Made by a program: the position numbers and the translations under genes. The notes under the pieces are model-generated. The model searched no databases and was not told the origin of the DNA. It worked only from the letters and a program-made list of their open reading frames with translations. Below are positions 1 to 5,954 of a stretch of 7,242 nucleotides of DNA, in pieces (position 1 is the first letter of the stretch; each line of letters opens with the position of its first letter). Source of the DNA: Pseudomonadota bacterium (GTDB taxonomy: Bacteria; Pseudomonadota; Alphaproteobacteria; Rickettsiales; UBA1997); assembly GCA_009921385.1 (NCBI GenBank), contig RFXY01000049.1, positions 1 to 7,242 of the forward strand. Reading direction: 5' to 3'.

Positions 1-38
1 CTTCATTATCAATTTTCAAATTACACTCACAATAATTT

Positions 39-893
39 ATGAACAATAACTGCAACCGATCAAAATCGTGCTGTTTTACTAAAATTTACAAAAAATTTTT
101 TAGCAAAAAAAATAAAGTCGCTCACCTGCTATTAAGCGGTGTTATCGGCAAAGAATCAAAATTCGATTCTTCTTTAAATTTTGCCAATTATCAAAATCTT
201 ATTAAAAAAGCTTTTACCACTAAAAATATTAAAGCGGTTGCTATTAGCATCAACTCTCCTGGTGGTTCTCCTGTGCAATCTGAGCTGATTTATAACTATA
301 TTAGGCTACTTGCCAAAAAACATCAACTACCAGTCTATACTTTTGCTCAAGATGTTGCTGCTTCTGGTGGCTATTGGTTATTGTTAAGTGGCGATGAAAT
401 TTATGCCCATCAATCTTCTATTGTTGGCTCAATTGGGGTGATTTTTTCTGGCTTTGGTTTTGTTGATTTAATTAGCAAAATCGGTATCGAAAGAAGGGTG
501 CATACTTCTGGCGAAAGCAAAGCCATTCTTGACCCATTTTTGCCAGAAAATCCAAAACATCAAGAAATCTTAAAACAAGCTCAAGACGATATTTATCAAG
601 CTTTTGTTTCGTTGGTAAAAACTAAGAGGCAAAACAAGCTCAACGAACAAGAAGAGAAATTATTTAGTGGAGCATTTTGGGCGGGTTCTACCGCAGTTAA
701 ACTTGGTTTGGTTGATGAAATTGCCACTTTGCAAAACAAAATGCACGAAAAATTTGGTGAAGAAGTTGAAATAATTGAAATCAATGAAAAAAAATCATCT
801 TTTTTAAAGAATTTACTTACGAAACAATCAAATTTAGCTAGTTTAAGCAATCAGATTAGTGAAATATTTGCCTTTTCACGATTTGGTTTATAA
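39..893 (+). CDS. S49 family serine peptidase (SppA/SohB-like, short form)
   Basis: This 284-residue protein belongs to the S49 (protease IV / signal peptide peptidase) family, which cleaves residual signal peptides or membrane-associated polypeptides with a Ser/Lys dyad. The nucleophile is most likely Ser109 in AASGGYW. The general base is most likely Lys161 in SGESKAILDPF, 52 residues later, the same spacing as the Ser147/Lys199 pair of Bacillus subtilis SppA. Other family signatures are the SINSPGGSP segment (residues 70-77) and SIVGSIGVI (127-135). One catalytic domain is present, as in the short SppA form, not the doubled E. coli SppA. I see no signal peptide or membrane helix; the N-terminus is basic and Cys-rich, so a cytosolic or peripheral location is inferred. 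An in-frame stop at 33-35 makes ATG 39 the first possible start. There is no Shine-Dalgarno motif. Family assignment is firm; substrate is unknown, so no symbol is given. Confidence 0.9.
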   Translation: MNNNCNRSKSCCFTKIYKKFFSKKNKVAHLLLSGVIGKESKFDSSLNFANYQNLIKKAFTTKNIKAVAISINSPGGSPVQSELIYNYIRLLAKKHQLPVYTFAQDVAASGGYWLLLSGDEIYAHQSSIVGSIGVIFSGFGFVDLISKIGIERRVHTSGESKAILDPFLPENPKHQEILKQAQDDIYQAFVSLVKTKRQNKLNEQEEKLFSGAFWAGSTAVKLGLVDEIATLQNKMHEKFGEEVEIIEINEKKSSFLKNLLTKQSNLASLSNQISEIFAFSRFGL

Positions 894-899
894 TTTTTA

Positions 900-1544
900 T
901 TATCTTTTTTTTGCCAATTCGCGTAGAGAATTGGTAATTAATTGCTCTAAAGTGATGTTGGATTGATTTTTAATGATGCTATTTATGATATTTAAACAAT
1001 CTGTTTTGCGATAACCCAAATTTTCGAGAGCAGAAACGGCATCGGCGATATTTTGATTATTGACATGATTTTGATTTGTTATATTTTGTTTATTGGCTTG
1101 ATTTTGGCTTTCTGTGATGTAGTTTAATTTATAAGGAGAATCCTTTAATTCATGAGTTATTCTGGTGGCTAGCTTGTTGCCAATGCCAGCAATGGTGGTA
1201 AAAAGTTTAGTATCAGAAGCTATCAGGCCTTGGGCTATTTCGTTAATTTCTAAAGCACTTAATATTTTTTGAGCCATTTTTGCCCCAACACCTTGCACTT
1301 TGTTCAATTCAAGAAACCAAGATTTTTCATCAATCGAAAAAAAGCCATAAAGCTCTATGGCATTATCTTTGACGATTGTTGAAATTAATAAATTTATTAT
1401 GGTTTGTGGCGAATTTAAGGTTTGGTTTTTTAATAAATTAGCAGTTTTTTGAGAAATAAAAACCAAATAACCAACACCAGAAACATTGATAATACAACTA
1501 TCTTCAATGATAAATTCTATTGTGCCAGAAAGTTTGCCAATCAT
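900..1544 (-). CDS. ruvA: Holliday junction branch migration protein RuvA
   Basis: RuvA binds four-way DNA junctions as a tetramer and loads the RuvB motor for branch migration during recombinational repair. The 214-residue product (E. coli: 203) starts MIGKLSGTI and has the three expected parts. These are an OB-fold domain (about 1-66, ending in ELYGF), a helix-hairpin-helix domain with motifs VQGVGAK (83-89) and IAGIGNK (118-124), and a RuvB-binding C-terminal domain (about 166-214, including ALENLGYRK). The linker at 145-165 is unusually Asn/Gln-rich. By eye, the E. coli acidic-pin residues Glu55/Asp56 correspond to Asp60/Asn61, so one charge is lost. The ATG shares one base with the stop of pal upstream (TAATG), which suggests translational coupling. 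No ruvB follows; the next gene is convergent and its stop lies 6 bases away, so ruvB must be elsewhere. Confidence 0.95.
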   Translation of the reverse strand: MIGKLSGTIEFIIEDSCIINVSGVGYLVFISQKTANLLKNQTLNSPQTIINLLISTIVKDNAIELYGFFSIDEKSWFLELNKVQGVGAKMAQKILSALEINEIAQGLIASDTKLFTTIAGIGNKLATRITHELKDSPYKLNYITESQNQANKQNITNQNHVNNQNIADAVSALENLGYRKTDCLNIINSIIKNQSNITLEQLITNSLRELAKKR

Positions 1545-2116
1545 TATTCTTTAACAACTAAAACTGCTCGGCGATTTTTAGCTAAAATATCGTCTGAGGT
1601 GCCAAAAAATGCTGGTTTTTCTTTGCCATAAGAAATAATTTTCACTCTATCGGCAGAAATACCTTTTTTGAGAAAATATTTTTTAACAGAATTGGCTCTT
1701 TTTTCACCTAGAGCTATGTTATATTCTCTTGTGCCTCTTTCGTCGCAATGACCTTCGATAATAACTTTGATGGTAGAATCGCTTTTTAGCCAATCAACTT
1801 GAATATCGAGGGTAGTTTTTATTTCTGGTGAAATTTCAGAAGAATCGTAGCCAAACAAAACACGATCTGGTACTTCTATTTCTTGCTGTTCTTGCTCTGT
1901 TTGTTTATTTATTTCGTTGGCTTGTTTTTCATCTTCTATTGGCTTGAACGATTCTTGTTGAGTTTGTAGAGCTGGAGTGTTTAATTCTGCCTCCTTTTCT
2001 TCTTGTTTTGTATTATCTTTTTCTTTGATTAAAGATCTGTTTTTAAGGCTTTGGCAAGCAAAAAGCGAGCTTAATGTAAGAAAAAGAACAGTTGATTTAA
2101 TAAAATGATTAAACAT
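1544..2116 (-). CDS. pal: Peptidoglycan-associated lipoprotein Pal
   Basis: Pal is an outer-membrane lipoprotein that binds peptidoglycan and, with TolB, links the outer membrane to the Tol motor during cell constriction. The 190-residue precursor has a hydrophobic signal peptide and lipobox LFAC, so Cys21 should be lipidated; Gln22 at +2 is compatible with outer-membrane sorting. Residues 22-81 are a long hydrophilic Lys/Glu/Gln-rich linker. Residues about 82-190 are an OmpA-like domain with the Pal hallmarks EGHCDERGTREYN, ALGEKRAN, ISYGKEKPA and KNRRAVL. Length exceeds E. coli Pal (173), mainly because of the linker. A good promoter lies about 50 bases upstream, but no Shine-Dalgarno motif precedes the ATG. 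In many alphaproteobacteria pal ends a tolQRAB-pal operon; here no tol gene is adjacent and ruvA follows directly, overlapping by one base. Confidence 0.95.
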   Translation of the reverse strand: MFNHFIKSTVLFLTLSSLFACQSLKNRSLIKEKDNTKQEEKEAELNTPALQTQQESFKPIEDEKQANEINKQTEQEQQEIEVPDRVLFGYDSSEISPEIKTTLDIQVDWLKSDSTIKVIIEGHCDERGTREYNIALGEKRANSVKKYFLKKGISADRVKIISYGKEKPAFFGTSDDILAKNRRAVLVVKE

Positions 2117-2166
2117 ATTTTTATAATTTTTTAGTTGGATTTGTTATAAAATTTTTGGCATAACTA

Positions 2167-2196
2167 ATAATAACAAACAACAAAACCTAATGTCAA
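2167..2196 (-). promoter_or_regulatory. Sigma70-like promoter for pal-ruvA
   Basis: On the minus strand a perfect -35 hexamer TTGACA (2196-2191) is followed, after 18 bases, by TATTAT (2172-2167), a 5/6 match to the -10 consensus. Transcription would start near 2160, leaving a leader of roughly 45 bases before pal. It points into a gene that lacks any other nearby upstream gene on its strand. The placement is good, but AT-rich DNA yields chance -10 matches, so the exact -35 carries most of the weight. Confidence 0.6.
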
Positions 2197-2262
2197 CATT
2201 TTAAAATTGAAAATAATCTTTTTTTTAGCTTAATTTTTTTTAAGACATATGTAAAAAAACTG

Positions 2263-2291
2263 TTGCTTAAAAAAAATAAGTGTTTTAAAAT
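2263..2291 (+). promoter_or_regulatory. Possible promoter for the tRNA-Leu/rpoZ operon
   Basis: TTGCTT (2263-2268), 17 bases, then TAAAAT (2286-2291; 5/6 match to TATAAT). The predicted start, near 2298, would lie about 13 bases before the mature 5' end of tRNA-Leu. Spacing and position suit a tRNA promoter, but the -35 is only a half match and the region is rich in A and T, so this is a tentative call. Confidence 0.4.
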
Positions 2292-2310
2292 TTGTAGCAA
2301 AATATCTTTT

Positions 2311-2399
2311 GCCTGCGTGATGGAATTGGTAGACATAACGGACTTAAAATCCGTGGAGCCTCAACGCTCTTGCCGGTTCAAGTCCGGCCGCAGGTACCA
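2311..2399 (+). tRNA. tRNA-Leu (anticodon UAA)
   Basis: An 89-base class II tRNA with every arm visible. The acceptor stem GCCTGCG (2311-2317) pairs with CGCAGGT (2389-2395), with a G-U pair at the end. The anticodon stem ACGGA (2338-2342) pairs with TCCGT (2350-2354) around loop CTTAAAA, giving anticodon TAA at 2345-2347. The T arm is GCCGG/CCGGC around TTCAAGT (2372-2388). The long variable arm (about 2355-2371) and discriminator A (2396) fit leucine identity. The CCA end is encoded (2397-2399). It reads UUA, a codon in heavy demand in an AT-rich genome. It lies 28 bases ahead of rpoZ on the same strand and is likely the first member of that transcript. Confidence 0.97.
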
Positions 2400-2427
2400 A
2401 AAATATAATAAAAAACCCAAAATATAT

Positions 2428-2769
2428 ATGGCTAGAATAACTGTTGAAGATTGTGTGCAAAACATTCCAAATCGCTTTGAATTGTGTTTGATTGCTGGTA
2501 GTCGCGCTAAAAATATCTTGTCTGGAGCTCCTACCACATTAGATCGCAAAGAAAAACCAGCGGTGATAGCATTAAGAGAAATCGCCGATGGCTTAATCAA
2601 TATCGAAGCTCAAAAAAATAACATTATTAGTGCTATTAAAAACAAAGGAATTGTTAATGTAATCAATGATGAAGGTTTAATTGTCGATGCTATCGCAGAA
2701 GAATCTGAGCCAAATTTAGAACTCACAGAAAGTTCTTTTGTATCTGAAAATATCGAAGTAGAAGATTAA
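2428..2769 (+). CDS. rpoZ: DNA-directed RNA polymerase omega subunit
   Basis: Omega is the small RNA polymerase subunit that helps fold and hold the beta-prime subunit. From ATG 2428 the protein has 113 residues and begins MARITVEDCVQNIPNRFEL, the conserved alphaproteobacterial omega start. The family core follows: LIAGSRAKNI, then KPAVIALREIADG (about residues 43-55). The C-terminal half is acidic (ending SENIEVED) and less conserved, as usual for omega. The open frame extends upstream to 2263, but that part runs through the tRNA-Leu gene, so 2428 is the correct start. No Shine-Dalgarno motif is seen; the ATG follows AATATAT. The gap to coq7 is 4 bases. Whether rpoZ relies on read-through from the tRNA promoter or on the TATAAT at 2404-2409 cannot be told from sequence. 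Confidence 0.95.
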   Translation: MARITVEDCVQNIPNRFELCLIAGSRAKNILSGAPTTLDRKEKPAVIALREIADGLINIEAQKNNIISAIKNKGIVNVINDEGLIVDAIAEESEPNLELTESSFVSENIEVED

Positions 2770-2773
2770 AAAT

Positions 2774-3301
2774 ATGTCAAACTCTTCTCTTGCAGAAATT
2801 ATCAGAGTTAATCATGCAGGAGAAATGGGTGCAAAAGTTATTTATCAAGGTCAAATTTTTGCTTTTCGTTTAAAAAATCAAATTCCACAACTAAAACTTA
2901 CCCAAGAAATGTTAAAACAAGAGCAAGAGCATTTTGCTTATTTTGACAAACAAATAATTAAACATCAGGTAAGGCCAACTTTTATGCAACCAATTTGGCA
3001 AGTTGGCGGTTTTGTTTTAGGTTTTGCAACTGCTCTTGTTAGCACAAAAGCTGCAATGGTTTGCACTGTGGCGGTAGAAGAGGTGATTGATAAACATTAC
3101 CAACAGCAACTCAATTATTTGCAAAAATCATCTCATCATCAAGAATTGACAACTAAAATATCTAAGTTTCAACAAGAAGAGTTAGAGCATCGTGATTTAG
3201 CTTATAACAATCAAGCAAAACAATTTGTGGCTTTTAATCCTTTATATCGTTTTATTGAGGCAACCACTAAAATTGCTATTGCCATTTCTAAAAAAATATG
3301 A
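2774..3301 (+). CDS. coq7: Demethoxyubiquinone hydroxylase Coq7 (di-iron)
   Basis: Coq7 is a membrane-associated di-iron monooxygenase that hydroxylates demethoxyubiquinone in the penultimate step of ubiquinone synthesis. All six predicted iron ligands are present in this 175-residue protein: Glu17 (NHAGE), Glu50 and His53 (EQEH), Glu102 (AVEE), Glu136 and His139 (ELEH). The spacing His53 to Glu102 (49 residues) equals that in human COQ7 (His93 to Glu142). Hydrophobic residues about 78-100 likely contribute to membrane association. Its presence implies aerobic respiration with ubiquinone. The gene follows rpoZ by 4 bases, and its TGA overlaps the ATG of the next gene in ATGA. There is no convincing Shine-Dalgarno motif. 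No other ubiquinone gene lies in the window. Confidence 0.95.
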   Translation: MSNSSLAEIIRVNHAGEMGAKVIYQGQIFAFRLKNQIPQLKLTQEMLKQEQEHFAYFDKQIIKHQVRPTFMQPIWQVGGFVLGFATALVSTKAAMVCTVAVEEVIDKHYQQQLNYLQKSSHHQELTTKISKFQQEELEHRDLAYNNQAKQFVAFNPLYRFIEATTKIAIAISKKI

Positions 3302-5451
3302 AACACAACTCTATTTCTCTTAACATTGAAAATAACGGTGTTGCTAATTTAATCATTAATCTCGATGGTGAAAAGGTAAATAAACTCAATCAAAACACCA
3401 TTGCAGAGCTAGAAAAAGCAATTAATGTGGTTGATGGCAATAGGGCCATCAGGGTTTTGTTGATAACCTCAGCAAAAGAAAATAATTTTATTGCCGGTGC
3501 CGATATTGGTGAAATTAAACAATTAAATGCATTAAACGATCAATCGCAAACCATTGCTAAACTTAATCAAGCTAATCAATTATTTAATAGAATTGCGAAT
3601 TTAAAAATAACAACAATAGCAGTAATTGAGGGTTCTTGTTTGGGCGGTGGTTTAGAATTGGCTCTTGCTTGTCAATATCGTGTGGCAGTTATTGGTGAAA
3701 AAACTGTTTTAGGTCTGCCAGAAGTAAATCTTGGTATTATCCCTGGTTTTGCTGGCACTCAAAGGTTGCCTGCTTTGGTTGGTTTGGTTGAATCTTTAAA
3801 ATTAATTTTAACTGGTAAATCAATAAATGCTGTGCAGGCTTTTAAAATTGGCTTGGTTGATGCCATAACTCATAAAGCATTTTTAAATGCTAATCTTACT
3901 AAATTTGTTAGCGATATTTTAGAAAACAACATCAATAATCAATCTTTGTTAGCTAGAAAAAAAATCGCACAAAGTTTTTATTGGCAAGAAAAATTTTTTA
4001 AGTCCATTATTTTTTATCAAGCGAAAAAAAATATTTTTAAAGCAACTAAAGGTCAATATCCCGCTCCTTTTTATGCCTTAGAAGTAATCAAAAGAACCTA
4101 TAAAAAGCCACTTCACAAAGGTTTGTTAGTTGAGCAAGAAGCTTTTGTTGAATTGGTTCATAGTGCGATTGCTAAAAATTTAATAGAATTATTTTTTATT
4201 CAAGAAGAAGTAAAAAAAATCGCCAATAATAATGTGCAATTTCAACCAACGAAAACTGCCATAGTTGGGGCAGGAGTGATGGGTGGTGGTATTGCTTGGT
4301 TGTTTGCCAATAAAAATATCAACATTATTGTTAAAGATATCAGCAATCAAGCTATTGCCTTGGCTTATTCTACGGTTTTAAAAATCTTTAATCAGCTCAA
4401 AAAAGCAAAAAAAATCACCCAAACTAAACTAGAACAAAAAATTCTCAATATTAGCCCAACTCTTAATTATGAAGGTTTTCATAATGTCGATCTTATTGTG
4501 GAGGCGGTGGTAGAAAATACTCAAATAAAACAAAAAGTGTTGCAAGAAATTGAATCTGCATCTAGTTCTTCGGCTATCATAGTTTCTAACACTTCTTCTC
4601 TTTCAATTAATGAGCTTTCTTCTGTTTTAACCAATCCTTCTCGTTTTGCGGGTTTGCATTTTTTTAATCCTGTTAATAAAATGCCTTTGGTCGAAATAAT
4701 TGCAGGTGAAAAAACCTCTCCAGACACCATCAACAAGCTTTTATCAATAAGTAAGCAATTAGGCAAGACTGCTGTGGTGGTAAAAGATGTGGCGGGTTTC
4801 TTGGTAAATAGAATTTTACTTCGTTATTTAAATGAAGCTATGTATTTATTGCAAGAAAATGTTCCTGTTTTAGCAATTGACAATATCATTGAAGAATTTG
4901 GTTTGCCAATGGGGCCGTGCACTTTGGCAGATACCGTTGGCCTTGATATCGGGGCGAAAGTTGCTAGCTCTTTACAGCAAGCCTATGGCGAAAGAATGCA
5001 AGTTGCCTTATTGTTAAATGTTTTGCAAGAAAAAAAAATATTAGGTCAAAAAGCTGGGGCAGGTTTTTATTTGTATGTCAATAACATAAAAAATCAAGTA
5101 AATCCACAAATTATTAGCATTTTACAAGAAATAAAATTGCAACTGCCGAAATATGAACAAAAAATAGACAAGCAAATTATTATTAATCGCTGTATTTATA
5201 GTATGATTAACGAAGCTAGTAAATGCCTAGAAGAAAATGTGGTTGAAAATGCAAAATATCTTGATTTAGCTATGATTTTTGGCACTGGCTTTCCTGCTTT
5301 TCGTGGTGGGTTATTAAAATATGCCGATAGTGTTGGTATTGTGAAAATAGTAGAAACTCTACAACAGCTAGAAAAAATTTATGGCAATAGGTTTGCGGTA
5401 AGTGATTTATTGCTTACTATGTCAAAAAATAATACATCATTTTATCAATGA
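3298..5451 (+). CDS. fadJ: FadJ-type enoyl-CoA hydratase / 3-hydroxyacyl-CoA dehydrogenase
   Basis: This 717-residue fusion protein is the alpha subunit of the fatty-acid beta-oxidation complex and catalyses hydration of enoyl-CoA and NAD-dependent oxidation of 3-hydroxyacyl-CoA. Residues 1 to about 190 are the crotonase domain: IAGADI (65-70), GGGLE with Glu120, and LPEV with Glu142. The motifs GGGLELALAC, TVLGLPEV and GTQRLP resemble FadJ (714 residues in E. coli) more than FadB. The dehydrogenase part begins near 318 with NAD motif GAGVMGGGIA (324-333) and carries His454 and Glu466 in HFFNPVNKMPLVE, at the dyad spacing (12) of human HAD. A second C-terminal dehydrogenase domain (about 625-705) contains FGTGFPAFRGG. 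The thiolase partner (fadI/fadA) is not in the window. The gene overlaps coq7 and ruvC by ATGA at both ends, which favours coupled translation. FadJ versus FadB naming is less certain than the family. Confidence 0.92.
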   Translation: MKHNSISLNIENNGVANLIINLDGEKVNKLNQNTIAELEKAINVVDGNRAIRVLLITSAKENNFIAGADIGEIKQLNALNDQSQTIAKLNQANQLFNRIANLKITTIAVIEGSCLGGGLELALACQYRVAVIGEKTVLGLPEVNLGIIPGFAGTQRLPALVGLVESLKLILTGKSINAVQAFKIGLVDAITHKAFLNANLTKFVSDILENNINNQSLLARKKIAQSFYWQEKFFKSIIFYQAKKNIFKATKGQYPAPFYALEVIKRTYKKPLHKGLLVEQEAFVELVHSAIAKNLIELFFIQEEVKKIANNNVQFQPTKTAIVGAGVMGGGIAWLFANKNINIIVKDISNQAIALAYSTVLKIFNQLKKAKKITQTKLEQKILNISPTLNYEGFHNVDLIVEAVVENTQIKQKVLQEIESASSSSAIIVSNTSSLSINELSSVLTNPSRFAGLHFFNPVNKMPLVEIIAGEKTSPDTINKLLSISKQLGKTAVVVKDVAGFLVNRILLRYLNEAMYLLQENVPVLAIDNIIEEFGLPMGPCTLADTVGLDIGAKVASSLQQAYGERMQVALLLNVLQEKKILGQKAGAGFYLYVNNIKNQVNPQIISILQEIKLQLPKYEQKIDKQIIINRCIYSMINEASKCLEENVVENAKYLDLAMIFGTGFPAFRGGLLKYADSVGIVKIVETLQQLEKIYGNRFAVSDLLLTMSKNNTSFYQ

Positions 5452-5954
5452 TTATTTTAGGTATCGATCCCGCCCTAAACAATACTGGCGTGGCTGTTTT
5501 ACAAATAATTAACAACTCTCCTAATTTATTATATTTAAATACTATTAAACAACAGCATAACCAGCAACAAAACCCTGATCAAGAAATTAATCATAAACTT
5601 TTGTTTTTACATCAAGAATTACAAAATGTTTTGCAACAATTTCAACCGCATCAAGTGGCTATGGAAGAAACTTTTGTTAATGTTAATCCACTTTCTTCTT
5701 TGAAATTGGGGCAGGCGAGAGGGGCGATTATTCTTACCATGGCAATCAATAATCTTTATCTTACTCAATACACACCAACCGCAGTAAAAAAAACCATCAC
5801 TGGTAGCGGTAGAGCCGATAAATTACAAGTGCAAAAAATGCTCAATATTTTACTGCCAAAATATAATTTTCTAGATAACGATCAATCCGATGCCTTGGCG
5901 GTTGCTTTTTGTCATTATCAACATCAAAATAAACCAAAATATGCTTTCCTCTAA
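5448..5954 (+). CDS. ruvC: Holliday junction resolvase RuvC
   Basis: RuvC is the dimeric, metal-dependent endonuclease that cuts four-way junctions bound by RuvAB. The 168-residue protein begins with IILGIDPA. The four acidic active-site residues are present: Asp7, Glu73 (AMEETFVN), and Asp145 and Asp148 (DNDQSDALAVA), matching E. coli Asp7, Glu66, Asp138 and Asp141. The segment SLKLGQARG (84-92) is a family signature. Relative to E. coli about seven residues are inserted before Glu73, in a Gln/Asn-rich stretch at 35-47. The ATG overlaps the fadJ stop (ATGA) and the end overlaps mnmA by 14 bases. It is placed on the opposite strand from ruvA, about 3.9 kb away, with no ruvB seen. Confidence 0.96.
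   Translation: MIILGIDPALNNTGVAVLQIINNSPNLLYLNTIKQQHNQQQNPDQEINHKLLFLHQELQNVLQQFQPHQVAMEETFVNVNPLSSLKLGQARGAIILTMAINNLYLTQYTPTAVKKTITGSGRADKLQVQKMLNILLPKYNFLDNDQSDALAVAFCHYQHQNKPKYAFL

Noticed and set aside
1..42. C-terminal end of an upstream plus-strand gene overlapping the S49 start
   Set aside because: All three forward frames are open to near position 40, and one ends in an ATGA overlap with the S49 gene, but under 15 codons are visible and nothing is recognisable.
596..850. Minus-strand reading frame inside the S49 gene
   Set aside because: It overlaps conserved peptidase coding sequence and has no recognisable features.
914..934. Intrinsic terminator between the S49 gene and ruvA
   Set aside because: The hairpin is real (7-base stem), but its T-run lies before the stem on the plus strand, becoming an A-run after it on the minus strand, so neither direction gives a canonical terminator; it is also ruvA coding sequence.
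2263..2427. N-terminal extension of rpoZ
   Set aside because: The frame is open but runs through the complete tRNA-Leu gene; the conserved omega start MARITVEDC begins at 2428.
4521..4766. Minus-strand reading frame inside fadJ
   Set aside because: It lies wholly within a conserved dehydrogenase domain on the other strand and resembles no known protein.
5890..5940. Longer mnmA start at ATG 5890
   Set aside because: It would add 17 residues with no family resemblance and extend the overlap with ruvC; the start at 5941 gives the usual MnmA length.
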